A stretch of DNA of 64,000 bases, taken from NCBI RefSeq assembly GCF_030405905.1, contig NZ_JASATW010000006.1:1-64000 (forward strand). Reading direction: 5' to 3'. Origin of the DNA: Sphaerothrix gracilis (lineage in GTDB: Bacteria > Cyanobacteriota > Cyanobacteriia > Phormidesmidales > Phormidesmidaceae). Both the position numbers and the translations under genes were made by a program. A model generated the notes under the pieces. That model saw nothing but the letters and a program-made list of their open reading frames with translations, had not been told where the DNA came from and did not search any database. Below are positions 18,720-27,925 of this stretch, in pieces (position 1 is the stretch's first letter; each line of letters opens with the position of its first letter).

Positions 18720-19819
18720 CTCAGCGATCGCCTCAAATGCTCTTGAGTCCGCTGGTTCTCAGCCGCCGTGCCGACGGTAATTCTCAGCCCTCCCCCGGTT
18801 TGGCGAATCAGGGTACCTTGATCCTGTAGCGAGGTGAAAAGCCGCTGCAAGGTCATGGTGGATTCTGGCTGAGGCCGAAGATAGATAAAATTGGCCTGAC
18901 TGGGCCAGACTTTGAGCTGTGGCAGGGCTGTGAAAGCAGCTAGCAAGCGATCGCGCTCTGCAATAAGTTCAGGCATGACGCTGAGCAGACTTTGACGATG
19001 GGCCAGGGCTGTTAGGGCAGCAGCCTGGGAAAAGCCGGGCAGGTTGTAAGGCAGTCTGACTTTTTCTAACACCTGAATTAGCTCAGGCTGGGCGATCGCG
19101 TAGCCAACCCGGTGTGCCGCCAGCCGAAAAGCTTTAGAAAAAGTGCGCAGAATGACCCAGTTGGGCCGCTGCAGTCCGATTTCTAGCGTGGTCTGCTGGC
19201 TAAATTCAAAGTAAGCTTCGTCAATGACCACAAGTGTCTGATCGGGCAGGCTTTTGAGCCAGTCTAGCTCAGCGGCTGTCAGCGCATTCGCCGTAGGGGA
19301 ATTGGGATGCACCATAAAGACTACCCGTACGGGCTGGTCTGCGATCGCGGCCTGGGCCGCCTCCAAGTCTAGGGCAAAATCGGCCTCCCGGCGCTCTACC
19401 GCGATCACCGGAATCCCTAGGGTCTGAGCCAAAATGCCGTACATGGAAAAGGTTGGCTGGGCCACCAAAATAGCGCCGTTGCCCTGTAGGCAGGTGGCAA
19501 TGAGCAGAGAGCGAATCAGTTCGTCAGAGCCATTGCCTACCGAAATATGGCGGGTAGACACGCTATCTAAGCTGGCAGATTCATTCACATAGGCCGCGAT
19601 CGCCTGTTTGAGGGCTGCGTGGCTGCCATCGGGATAGCGATTAGCCGCGATCGCCTCCTGATATGTCCAGGCCAGCTTTTCTTTCAAATCAGCAGGCAGA
19701 TCGTAGGGATTTTCGTTGGTATCAAGCTGATCTAGAATTGTCGCTGCTTGAGCGCTACCGCCGGGGTGGGGGGTATAGGCAGTTAACTGGGCCAAATCAG
19801 CGCGAACAAAAGGCAGCAT
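18716..19819 (-). CDS. hisC: Histidinol-phosphate aminotransferase
   Basis: This pyridoxal-phosphate enzyme converts imidazole acetol phosphate and glutamate to histidinol phosphate and 2-oxoglutarate. Visible motifs are LDTNENPY near the N-terminus, GNGSDELIRSL, VHPNSPTAN, VIDEAYFEF and the PLP-lysine motif TFSKAFRLAAHRVG. The frame is open to an ATG at 19915, but the upstream 32 residues do not look like HisC. The start at 19819 (MLPFVRADLAQL) matches the usual HisC N-terminus and gives 367 residues. It is the last gene of a minus-strand run that includes tenA, a HAD phosphatase, moxR-like and ribF genes. Confidence 0.9.
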   Translation of the reverse strand: MLPFVRADLAQLTAYTPHPGGSAQAATILDQLDTNENPYDLPADLKEKLAWTYQEAIAANRYPDGSHAALKQAIAAYVNESASLDSVSTRHISVGNGSDELIRSLLIATCLQGNGAILVAQPTFSMYGILAQTLGIPVIAVERREADFALDLEAAQAAIADQPVRVVFMVHPNSPTANALTAAELDWLKSLPDQTLVVIDEAYFEFSQQTTLEIGLQRPNWVILRTFSKAFRLAAHRVGYAIAQPELIQVLEKVRLPYNLPGFSQAAALTALAHRQSLLSVMPELIAERDRLLAAFTALPQLKVWPSQANFIYLRPQPESTMTLQRLFTSLQDQGTLIRQTGGGLRITVGTAAENQRTQEHLRRSLS

Positions 19820-19945
19820 AGCAACGGCTAGAAACGAGGCAACAGCAATATTATGACAGCGGAGCGTCAGGCGTGCGTCAGGCAGCTCAACCATTTGTTC
19901 GTTAGAAACGCCCAAGAGGCGATCGCAGAACTAAATTCATTTGAC

Positions 19946-20578
19946 TTACTTCGAGCCTGACGCCTCCCACGCCGCCTGAAAAAAGTCGCGCTCACACAGC
20001 ATGGCATAGCGATAGGTTTCTCGTACCTGAGCGGTGTCTGACGCATACTGCTCCACCAGAGCCTCCAGCTGCTCGGCTAGCGGCTCAAACAGATCGCTGC
20101 TGTAGGTGGTGATCCAGTCGCTGTAGAGGTGGGTCGGAATGCCGTTTGCCGCCAGCGACTGCCCCAGAAAGGCGTAAAGCCGCATACAGGGCGACATCGC
20201 CACTGCCGTTAGACCAATGTTCTGGCTCCAGGCAGTAGAAAGCAAAAAGTCCGTATATCGCCGCGTTGCCGCTTCCGGCTGCACCATTTGCAAATCGACC
20301 TGCCATGCTTGGGCATAGCCGTCATGCAGCTTCAGCTCAGCTAGGACACCTTCCGCTAGCTCGTGAAAAAGCTGAAATGTTTTCCAATCAGGCGCTTTAG
20401 CAGCGGCAATGCTATAGGCCCGCGCAAAAGACTCTAAAAAGAAGGCATCCTGCCCAACGTAGTAAGCAAATTTGGCTTTATCCAGCGAGCCATCGCTAAT
20501 TCCTTGAACAAAGGGATGCCGGAGTGAAGCTTGGGCCAGATCCTGATTGGCCTGCCAGAGAGTTCGACTAAGAGACAT
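19946..20578 (-). CDS. tenA: TenA family protein (thiaminase II-like)
   Basis: A 210-residue all-helical TenA/PqqC-type protein. HPFVQGISDGSLDKAKFAYY at the N-terminus, YVGQDAFFLESFARAYSIAA and a conserved cysteine in MSPCMRLYAF, the catalytic position in TenA, are present. TenA hydrolyses amino-HMP or thiamine breakdown products for salvage. A HAD phosphatase gene lies 25 bases upstream, a frequent partnership in thiamine metabolism. Confidence 0.87.
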   Translation of the reverse strand: MSLSRTLWQANQDLAQASLRHPFVQGISDGSLDKAKFAYYVGQDAFFLESFARAYSIAAAKAPDWKTFQLFHELAEGVLAELKLHDGYAQAWQVDLQMVQPEAATRRYTDFLLSTAWSQNIGLTAVAMSPCMRLYAFLGQSLAANGIPTHLYSDWITTYSSDLFEPLAEQLEALVEQYASDTAQVRETYRYAMLCERDFFQAAWEASGSK

Positions 20579-20603
20579 GGAAGTTAAACGCCTAAGTACA
20601 CAG

Positions 20604-21362
20604 CTATTGCAGCAGCCGCTGGGCTAAATCTAGCGTAAAGTAGCGATCGCCGCCGGTATCACCAGCAATCACCTGAAAAGGCTGATCCGGCTCTCCTAAG
20701 TGATCTAGCACTAAGGACGCCTGCGGATACTCATAGCGACAGGTATAGCTGTTGACCGTAATTACCGTTTTTAGACCGGCTCTGGTGGCAGCCGCCAGTC
20801 CTTGGGGGCTGTCTTCAATCACCAGGCAGTGGGCTGGGGCGATCGCCATTGACTCCAGCACATACTGATAAATATCGGGTTCTGGCTTTTTATGGCGCAC
20901 AATGTCGCCTGCGGCAATCACCTCAAACCAGTTGGGGCTATCGGCAGCTAGCTGAGTGCGCAGCAGCGGCATGACGCTGTGAGAGGCGCTGGTTGTGGCG
21001 ATCGCTAAGCGCAATCCGGCCTGGCGGGCCGCCGTTAGCAGTCGCTGCACGCCCGGTCGGAGCGGAATTTTGCCCTGTCGTAGCCGCTGTTGGTACTGCT
21101 GGCTTTTCAGGCCGTGGAGCTGGGCCACAAAGGCAGCAGTGCGCTTTGTGGTAGGCAGGTGAGACTGATACTGGCGGATATAGTGACGAATGCGTTCCTT
21201 CCCCCCCGCAACTTCTAACAGTTCGCCGTATTGCTCCACTGACCAGTGCCAGTCTAGGCCAGCCTCCGCGAAAGCCTGATTAAAGGCAACCCGGTGGCCG
21301 TTCTGCTCAGTTTCAGCTAAGGTTCCATCTACGTCGAAAATTAGGGCTTTCAGGTCAGGCAT
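20604..21362 (-). CDS. HAD-superfamily phosphatase (CbbY type)
   Basis: A 252-residue HAD hydrolase. Motif I is DVDGTLAETE with the nucleophile aspartate, motif II is AIATTSAS, motif III includes the lysine of KKPEPDIY, and motif IV is VIEDSPQGLAAA. The cap between motifs I and II resembles CbbY/phosphoglucomutase-like phosphatases. Possible substrates are sugar phosphates such as xylulose-1,5-bisphosphate, or a thiamine intermediate given the tenA neighbour. It is not resolved. Confidence 0.85.
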   Translation of the reverse strand: MPDLKALIFDVDGTLAETEQNGHRVAFNQAFAEAGLDWHWSVEQYGELLEVAGGKERIRHYIRQYQSHLPTTKRTAAFVAQLHGLKSQQYQQRLRQGKIPLRPGVQRLLTAARQAGLRLAIATTSASHSVMPLLRTQLAADSPNWFEVIAAGDIVRHKKPEPDIYQYVLESMAIAPAHCLVIEDSPQGLAAATRAGLKTVITVNSYTCRYEYPQASLVLDHLGEPDQPFQVIAGDTGGDRYFTLDLAQRLLQ

Positions 21363-21407
21363 AGGTTAGATTGCAGCCGCAATTCTGATCTACCGCAGCG
21401 GCAGCTT

Positions 21408-22319
21408 CTATAACGCTACTGGAACGGTGTTGAGCAGTCTAGTCACAATCGATAAGCCTGCCTGTCCCGCCGTGGGAATCAGCCGATGGGCCAAAACCGG
21501 AGCGGCTAAGTATTTAACGTCATCCGGCGTGGCATAGTCTCGCCCCTCAATAAAGGCTAAAGCCTGAATCGCCCGGTACAGGGCGACGCTGCCGCGCGGA
21601 CTCACCCCCAGCGTAATGTCTTCATCGCTGCGAGTTGCCCGTACTAAGCGTAAAATGTATTCCTGTAGGGAAGCTTCTACCCGTACCTGACGGCACTGAT
21701 GCCGCAAAGCCTGCATTTCTTCCAGGGTTAGGCAGGGCTTCAGGTCATCAGGATTGATGCCTGTTTGCAAGCGCTGAAGCATCTTAAGTTCTTCATCTGC
21801 AGTCGGATAGCCCAAGCTAAAGGCGAGGGCAAAGCGATCCATCTGAGCCTCCGGTAGCGGGAAGGTGCCCTGATACTCCACCGGGTTTTGAGTTGCAATC
21901 ACAAAAAAGGGATTGGGTACCGATCTGGAAACTCCATCTGTCGTCACCTGATGCTCCTCCATCACCTCCAGCAGGGCTGACTGGGTACGGGGGGTGGCCC
22001 GATTAATTTCATCTGCCAGCAAGATATGAGTGAAGACGGGACCTGGCATAAACTGAAACTCCCCTGAACTGGGATTCCAGATGTTTGTGCCGGTGATGTC
22101 GGTGGGCAACAAATCAGGCGTACACTGAATTCGCTGAAATTTACTATCTAAGCAGCGAGAAAGCGACTTAGCCAGCAGCGTTTTACCCACGCCGGGGACA
22201 TCTTCTAGCAGCGCATGTCCACCTGAAATCAGCGCCACCAGCACTAGACGAATTGCGTCCGTTTTGCCGACAATGGTTCGATTCAGGTTTTGAACTAGCT
22301 GGTCAACACGCTCTCTCAT
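21408..22319 (-). CDS. MoxR family AAA+ ATPase
   Basis: A 303-residue AAA+ protein with Walker A VPGVGKTLLAKS, Walker B ILLADEINR, sensor motif ATQNPVEYQGTFPLPEAQMD and GVSPRGSVAL. MoxR ATPases act as chaperones that mature metalloenzymes or cell-envelope complexes, usually with a VWA-domain partner. No VWA gene is adjacent here. Confidence 0.88.
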   Translation of the reverse strand: MRERVDQLVQNLNRTIVGKTDAIRLVLVALISGGHALLEDVPGVGKTLLAKSLSRCLDSKFQRIQCTPDLLPTDITGTNIWNPSSGEFQFMPGPVFTHILLADEINRATPRTQSALLEVMEEHQVTTDGVSRSVPNPFFVIATQNPVEYQGTFPLPEAQMDRFALAFSLGYPTADEELKMLQRLQTGINPDDLKPCLTLEEMQALRHQCRQVRVEASLQEYILRLVRATRSDEDITLGVSPRGSVALYRAIQALAFIEGRDYATPDDVKYLAAPVLAHRLIPTAGQAGLSIVTRLLNTVPVAL

Positions 22320-22351
22320 AGGAATACAAGATGACTTTAAGTTGTCTAAGC

Positions 22352-23428
22352 TTAACGGCGATCGCGGTTAGATAGCACAGTTAAAGCAGCTTGGCAGTCG
22401 GCTTGAATCTGTTCTTTGAGGCTGTCTAAAGCGTCAAATTTCTGCTCAGGCCGCAGAAAAGCTTCCAGGCTAACCGTCAAGTTTTGCTCATAGAGATCGC
22501 CCGACCACTCCAAAATATGCACCTCAATCGTCTGCTGCTGCCCGTCCACCGTAGGCCGACAGCCCAAATTCATCACGCCCAGCAGCGGACGGGTTGCTAA
22601 GTCATGCCCCCTGAGATACACCCTCACCGCATAGACCCCCTGACGCGGCAAAAACTTATCGGCTGGCAGTTTGAGGTTAGCGGTCGGAAAGCCTATTGTC
22701 CTGCCCAATTTTTGGCCGGTCACCACGCGCCCAGTGAGCGTGTAGGGTCTACCCAGCAGCTTCCGAACGCGAAATAGATCGCCTGCTAGTAGGGCCTGAC
22801 GGATACTAGAGCTGCTAATTCGCTCTCCTGCTAGCTTTTTAAGAGACACAATCTCTACGGGAACCCCCTGGCGGGCCGCGATCGCTCTCAGCTTTTCGGC
22901 GGTGCCTGCCCGCTGGCGGCCAAAGCGAAAGTCTACGCCCACGCTAATCTGCTGGGCCTGGAGCTGCTGCAGCAGTACGTCTTCGACAAAAGCTTCAGGC
23001 GATAGCTCGGCAAGCTGGTGATTGAAGGGCAGCAAGATGAGCTGTTCAACGCCCATGCGCTTGAGCTGCAGCGCTTTTTCATCCAGCGGCGTCAGCAGCG
23101 GGCGCGACTGCCTCGAAAAGAATTCGCGGGGATGGGGAAAAAAGGTCAGAACGGTGGCGTGAGGGGGACGAGACGGCGGCGCTGAGGCAGTGGCTGATAC
23201 CGAATTCTCGTGGTTAGCAAATTCAGATAGGAGATGGCTATAACCGCGTACCGTAGCCGTCGCTGGGTTTAAGGCCAGATCGCCAACAGCCAAGTCTTGT
23301 GGCTGGCGATCGCTCCGCTGCAGAATCGGTTCGATCACCTGCTGATGGCCTAAATGAACGCCATCAAAATTGCCCAGCGCGATCGCCGTCGGTGTTTTAG
23401 CCGTGCTTGTCGAAGAAGTAACCCACAC
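22352..23428 (-). CDS. ribF: Bifunctional riboflavin kinase / FAD synthetase
   Basis: Converts riboflavin to FMN and then FAD. The N-terminal nucleotidyltransferase domain has GNFDGVHLGHQQVI and, later, ISSSSIRQALLAGD. The C-terminal kinase domain has GRTIGFPTANL, with the flavin/ATP-binding PTAN, and a terminal LRPEQKFDALDSLKEQI. The 358 residues are longer than usual because about 40 extra residues (about 37-82, rich in Ser, Ala, Pro) separate the GNFDGVH motif from FFPHPREFF. Confidence 0.9.
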   Translation of the reverse strand: MWVTSSTSTAKTPTAIALGNFDGVHLGHQQVIEPILQRSDRQPQDLAVGDLALNPATATVRGYSHLLSEFANHENSVSATASAPPSRPPHATVLTFFPHPREFFSRQSRPLLTPLDEKALQLKRMGVEQLILLPFNHQLAELSPEAFVEDVLLQQLQAQQISVGVDFRFGRQRAGTAEKLRAIAARQGVPVEIVSLKKLAGERISSSSIRQALLAGDLFRVRKLLGRPYTLTGRVVTGQKLGRTIGFPTANLKLPADKFLPRQGVYAVRVYLRGHDLATRPLLGVMNLGCRPTVDGQQQTIEVHILEWSGDLYEQNLTVSLEAFLRPEQKFDALDSLKEQIQADCQAALTVLSNRDRR

Positions 23429-23636
23429 GCTTTACATTTTTACACATTATGAATAGCCTACCGCTATTTTGCGGTGAATCAGCCGCTTTTGACCGGGCCG
23501 CGATCGCACTTTCCCCTAAAATCCTGAGGACAATCGAGGCTCTCGATGTCCAAGCATGCTGTCAGCTAGGGGCGACGATCCTCGCCTCGAGCAATGAACG
23601 GCTCGCCTCAGCAGTCGAAATGCAGCGGTTGACTGT

Positions 23637-24509
23637 CTAAGCAGCGGCTGTTTTAGCCGTGGCTAGCAGGTCTAGGGTCATCCCTTCACGGGCAATGGTG
23701 CTGTTGGGAAAAGCCGCCGCCGTTTGCTCACTGATCTCATCCATAAAGTCATCGCTGTGGAGCGGATCGTGGTGAAAAATAATCAGCCGCTTGGCCTTGG
23801 CTGCTTTGGCCACCTTTACAGCTTCTTGCCAAGTCGAATGGCCCCAGCCAACCTTGCTGGTTTTGGGATTGTGATACTCTTCGTCGGTGTAAGTCGCGTC
23901 GTAGATAACCAGGTCTGCCTCGCGGGCGAGCCAGAGGACGTTTTCGTCTAGGCGATCGGGGAAATGCTCGGTATCGCTGATGTAGGCGACTGAATGGCCG
24001 TTCCAGCTCACGCGGTAGCCAATGGCCTCGCCAGGATGGTTGAGCAGCGCGTTCTCAATTAGGACATCGCCAAGCTGCACTTTCTCACCAATTTCGAGAT
24101 CGCAAAACTTGAGTTCAGCCCCCATAATCTGCAGCGGCACCGGGAAGTTGGGGTGCAGCATTTGATCGTTGAGGCGCTGCTCGATTGTAGAGCCGTTGGG
24201 AGCGATCGCCCCGTAAATATAAAACCTATTGCTGGGGACAAAAGCCGGCACAAAGAAAGGAAAGCCCTGAATGTGATCCCAGTGAGAATGGGTGAAGAAC
24301 ATATGAGCTTCAATCGGCAGTTCTGCCATTAGCTGCTGCCCTAATTCTCTCAGGCCAGTTCCCCCATCAAAAACCAGGCGCTGCCCGGCAATTTGCATCT
24401 CAATACAGGAAGTGTTACCGCCATAGCGCACTGTTTGAGGGCCAGGACAAGCGATGCTGCCTCGCACGCCCCAAAACTTGACTAAAAACTGATTCTGCAC
24501 GTTAGACAT
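23637..24509 (-). CDS. Metallo-beta-lactamase-fold hydrolase
   Basis: A 290-residue protein opening with KFWGVRGSIACPG and GGNTSCIEM, the start typical of the RNase Z-like/cyclic-nucleotide phosphodiesterase subgroup. The zinc ligands are in THSHWDHIQGF, with others in ISDTEHF, YDATY and IIFHHDP. The metal site is intact. The substrate is unknown; a 1,2-cyclic phosphodiesterase or similar hydrolase is plausible. Confidence 0.85.
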   Translation of the reverse strand: MSNVQNQFLVKFWGVRGSIACPGPQTVRYGGNTSCIEMQIAGQRLVFDGGTGLRELGQQLMAELPIEAHMFFTHSHWDHIQGFPFFVPAFVPSNRFYIYGAIAPNGSTIEQRLNDQMLHPNFPVPLQIMGAELKFCDLEIGEKVQLGDVLIENALLNHPGEAIGYRVSWNGHSVAYISDTEHFPDRLDENVLWLAREADLVIYDATYTDEEYHNPKTSKVGWGHSTWQEAVKVAKAAKAKRLIIFHHDPLHSDDFMDEISEQTAAAFPNSTIAREGMTLDLLATAKTAAA

Positions 24510-24785
24510 GAGTCCTTATCTGCGCCAACTGGTTAACAAGTTCGGTAACGGCACCACCCTTTTCTGTTGTCTTCTCCATATTAATAAAAAATTAATGGAA
24601 ATCTATTGCAACAGAGGCACATTTGCGGAAGTTAGTGCTTATAGAGAGTGATGGGAAGTCAGGCACTCCGGGGCTTTTCATACGCTAGCTTAAAACAGAC
24701 AGACAGGCTGCCAGAAATTCGTAATTTTTGCTAAAGCTTACGGGGCACCTGGTAGCTGTTTTACGTTGGGCTTTAACCCTAGACT

Positions 24786-25658
24786 TTACTCTGGGTTTAC
24801 CTGATTTTGCGCTAGGCCAGGGAGCGCCGCTAGCCACTGATTCAGCACCGACAGGCCCGTAGCCGAGGTGAGATTATATTGCAGTGGCGTGATTGTGATG
24901 TAGTTTGCTTGAATAGCCTGGACGTCTGCAGGTACGGAAACTTTTCCGGTTTTGACAGACGTGGTCTGCAGCTCTGACTCCGGTTTACTTTGCCAGCTAT
25001 CTGCAGGATTATTCACCTCTTCCATCACTTCCCCAGCTAGCCAATAGTAGGTTTTACCCCGTGGATCAACCCGCTTCTCAAACAGATCGACATATCGGCG
25101 TAGCCCTTGGTGGGTAATTTTGACACCCTGGATATCAGCCTCATCTACAGGCGGGATATTGACGTTCAGCAATACCCCAGCGCCGAGCGTATTGTTCCCT
25201 AAATGATCGACTAATATCCGAGCAAAATTAGCGCCAGGCTGAAACTCCTGCGACTTGAAGCCAGCCAAACTGAAGGCCACCGATGGAATTCCCTCAATCA
25301 CGCCTTCCATCGCGGCTGAGACTGTCCCAGAATAGAGAACATCAGTGCCTAAGTTAGCGCCGTGGTTGATGCCAGAAAGGACAAAATCTGGCGGCGTATC
25401 TAGCAGGGCTCCCAGGGCCAGCTTAACGCAGTCTGAAGGCGTACCAGAGCAGGCCCAAGCCTGAACTTGAGGATGAAAAACCGATTCAATCACTTCGGCG
25501 CGAATGGGTTTGTGCAGCGTCAGACCGTGGCCCGTGGCCGATCGCTCGCGATCGGGGCATACCACTGTTACTTCGTGCCCGGCGGCGGCTAGCGTATTGG
25601 CCAGGGTGCGGATTCCTAGGGCAAAAATACCGTCATCATTGCTGACTAGAATTTTCAT
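24786..25658 (-). CDS. surE: 5'/3'-nucleotidase SurE
   Basis: SurE dephosphorylates nucleoside monophosphates and survival-related substrates. The N-terminal SNDDG metal site, CPDRERSATG, GTPSDCVKLA and SGINHGANLGTDVLYSGT are all visible. It is 290 residues, slightly longer than average because of an extended C-terminus. It is divergent from pheS. Confidence 0.92.
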   Translation of the reverse strand: MKILVSNDDGIFALGIRTLANTLAAAGHEVTVVCPDRERSATGHGLTLHKPIRAEVIESVFHPQVQAWACSGTPSDCVKLALGALLDTPPDFVLSGINHGANLGTDVLYSGTVSAAMEGVIEGIPSVAFSLAGFKSQEFQPGANFARILVDHLGNNTLGAGVLLNVNIPPVDEADIQGVKITHQGLRRYVDLFEKRVDPRGKTYYWLAGEVMEEVNNPADSWQSKPESELQTTSVKTGKVSVPADVQAIQANYITITPLQYNLTSATGLSVLNQWLAALPGLAQNQVNPE

Positions 25659-25885
25659 AGTTGATTCATGATTCAGTAAGCTAATTCGGCTAGGGCAAAA
25701 AGTAGAGAGAAGCTATGAGTCTGAACCCTGAACCCAATACACTGGGTAATATAGAGGGACTCTGTCAACATAGCTTAACTGCTTTAGTCAACGACCTGAC
25801 AGTTGCATGGGCCAACCGCTTGAGATTGAGACGGATATTTGAAACAGTAGATTGAGACTATATTGTTTAGCCGAAGTTCACGAGC

Positions 25886-26887
25886 ATGACCACTGCCCAT
25901 CCCGATTTAGAAACCCAGCTACAGTCGCTAGAGCAGTCAGCCCAGACGGCGATCGCCCAATCGACTACCCTAGACGAGTTAGAGCAGCTTAGAGTGGGCT
26001 ATCTCGGCAAAAAGGGGCAGCTTTCTAAGGTGCTAGGCGGCATGGGTAAGCTACCTGCAACAGAGCGGCCCCGCATCGGTGCGGCAGCCAACACGGTTAA
26101 AACCACTTTGCAGACGGCCTTAGAGCAAAAGAAAGCAGCCCTGCAGGCAGCCGAAATTGAGGCGCAGCTAGCGGCTGAAGCCCTAGACGTGACGATGCCG
26201 GGTGTGTTTGTGCCCCAGGGGCGAGTCCATCCGATTAACAGCATCATCGATCAGATTGTCGATATTTTCGTGGGCTTGGGCTACACCGTGGCGCAGGGGC
26301 CAGAAGTGGAGACTGACTACTACAACTTCGAGGCGCTCAACTTCCTGCCCGATCACCCCGCTAGGGACATGCAGGACACGCTCTATCTGCAAGACGGTCA
26401 GCTCATGCGGACGCACACGTCTAACGTGCAAATTCGCTACATGAAGGAACACGAGCCGCCCCTGCGGGCAGTGGCGATTGGTCGCTGCTACCGCCGCGAT
26501 ACGGTTGACGCTACTCACGCGGCAGTCTTTCATCAGATTGAGTTTTTCGCGGTTGATAAAAACCTGACTTTTGGTGACCTGAAGGGCACGATCAAGATCT
26601 TTTTGGAGGCGCTGTTTGGCGAAATTCCGGTGCGGTTTCGGCCTAGCTTCTTTCCGTTTACCGAACCTTCGGCTGAAGTAGACGTGCAGTGGCAGGGGCA
26701 GTGGCTAGAGATTTTGGGCTGCGGCATGATTGACCCCAATGTGCTGAAGGCAGTGGGGTATGACCCAGAGGTCTATTCAGGCTTTGCCGCTGGCTTGGGG
26801 GTGGAGCGGCTGGCAATGGTGCAGAACAAAATTGACGATATTCGGCGGCTATACGCCAGCGATCTGCGCTTTCTGCGGCAGTTTTGA
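25886..26887 (+). CDS. pheS: Phenylalanyl-tRNA synthetase alpha subunit
   Basis: Charges tRNA-Phe together with PheT, which is not in this window. The N-terminal coiled coil is followed by the class II core: HPINSIIDQIVDIFVGLG, motif 2 AIGRCYRRDTVDATHAA and motif 3 GLGVERLAM. The 333 residues and C-terminal LRFLRQF are normal for PheS. Confidence 0.95.
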   Translation: MTTAHPDLETQLQSLEQSAQTAIAQSTTLDELEQLRVGYLGKKGQLSKVLGGMGKLPATERPRIGAAANTVKTTLQTALEQKKAALQAAEIEAQLAAEALDVTMPGVFVPQGRVHPINSIIDQIVDIFVGLGYTVAQGPEVETDYYNFEALNFLPDHPARDMQDTLYLQDGQLMRTHTSNVQIRYMKEHEPPLRAVAIGRCYRRDTVDATHAAVFHQIEFFAVDKNLTFGDLKGTIKIFLEALFGEIPVRFRPSFFPFTEPSAEVDVQWQGQWLEILGCGMIDPNVLKAVGYDPEVYSGFAAGLGVERLAMVQNKIDDIRRLYASDLRFLRQF

Positions 26888-26928
26888 GCCGGATTGACTG
26901 CTGAGCGATCGCGCTATAAATCTACCAG

Positions 26929-26968
26929 CGAGAAGGGGGCTGCCATGAGCGGCCCCGACTTTTTCTCG
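26929..26968 (+). terminator. Probable rho-independent terminator after pheS
   Basis: A hairpin with GGGGC and GCCCC arms sits inside longer arms CGAGAA and TTCTCG, with a T run (CTTTTT) on the plus strand. It lies 42 bases after the pheS stop. Confidence 0.5.
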
Positions 26969-27045
26969 ATCGCCCTTTAGCTTTTTAACGGTAGGGGTTA
27001 ATGCCCCGGTTCTTACACAACGACCGTTAGCAAAGGAGCACAGAC

Positions 27046-27783
27046 ATGAGCGCGATCGCAGAAACAATCTCTTCGCAGCTAGGTTATGCCGTGGGTGAGC
27101 TGGGCTGGAATAAACAGCGGGCCAAGTTTTTATTAATTCTGTGGAGCGCATTTTTGCCCATTTCGCTCTTTTCGGTGCTGCTGATTGTGGGTCTGCCCGC
27201 TTTCTTAGTTAATCTGTGGCTGGTTGGGCGCAGCTTTCGCCGTCTGAGGAGTTCTAAAACGATTATCCATCTCTGCGAAAAAGGACTTTTGGATACCCGT
27301 GGAGAACCCACAGTGCTGAGATATGCCCAGATCGCTGAACTCTATACCGGAATTGACCAGGCTAAGGTTGGGCCTGTGTTCTATCGCTATGGGGTGAAAA
27401 TGCAGAATGGTCGTCAGATGCAGTTTGGCATTGAGGTGGCTAATCCTAAAGCCTTGGGAAATGCGCTGCAGGAAGGCATGGTGATAGCCCAGCTACCACA
27501 GCGGCTATCAGAGGTGGAAAAAGGTGCAGAAATTGGCTTCAATCGCCTGAGCCTGAGTCGGCATGGCCTGTCGCTAGGGAAAAAGCAGCTAACATGGTCA
27601 GAATTTGACCAAGCCAAAATTGTGACGCTGAAGGGTTACAAGTCAAGCCAGTCTGTCTTCTTAGATATTTATGCCAAAGGACAAACTCACTTCTGGGGCA
27701 GATTTCAGCGCGATCGCTTTCCCAACCTGGCCCTGTTTTTTGCCCTAGTAGAACAGCTGTGCTGCAACAATCTGCCAAACTGA
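27046..27783 (+). CDS. Membrane-associated protein of unknown function
   Basis: A 245-residue protein preceded by a good Shine-Dalgarno (AAAGGAG). Residues about 27-62 form a hydrophobic hairpin (LLILWSAFLPISLFSVLL and the next segment). The rest is a soluble beta-rich region with two similar halves: YRYGVKMQNGRQMQFGIE, then GLSLGKKQLTWSEFDQAKI. It resembles PH-like membrane proteins of the YcxB/DUF6585 kind, but I cannot assign it to a family. Confidence 0.68.
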   Translation: MSAIAETISSQLGYAVGELGWNKQRAKFLLILWSAFLPISLFSVLLIVGLPAFLVNLWLVGRSFRRLRSSKTIIHLCEKGLLDTRGEPTVLRYAQIAELYTGIDQAKVGPVFYRYGVKMQNGRQMQFGIEVANPKALGNALQEGMVIAQLPQRLSEVEKGAEIGFNRLSLSRHGLSLGKKQLTWSEFDQAKIVTLKGYKSSQSVFLDIYAKGQTHFWGRFQRDRFPNLALFFALVEQLCCNNLPN

Positions 27784-27925
27784 CACTGCATCTCTCAGTT
27801 AGGCTAAGGAGTAGGGCTAAAATGCAGTGCCATCCAAATATTCGATAAGCTTTGATTAAGGCTGTGCTGTTGCCCTGCCTAACTTATTAATTCATCTCTT
27901 TTCTCCTTAAATTTTCTCATCGCCC

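Noticed and set aside
19820..19915. N-terminal extension of hisC to ATG 19915
   Set aside because: The 32 extra residues do not resemble HisC, and the usual start MLPFVRADL is at 19819.
23449..23640. 63-residue plus-strand frame between ribF and the metallo-hydrolase gene
   Set aside because: It overlaps the hydrolase stop, has no recognisable motif, and its composition looks non-coding; the gap is only about 210 bases.
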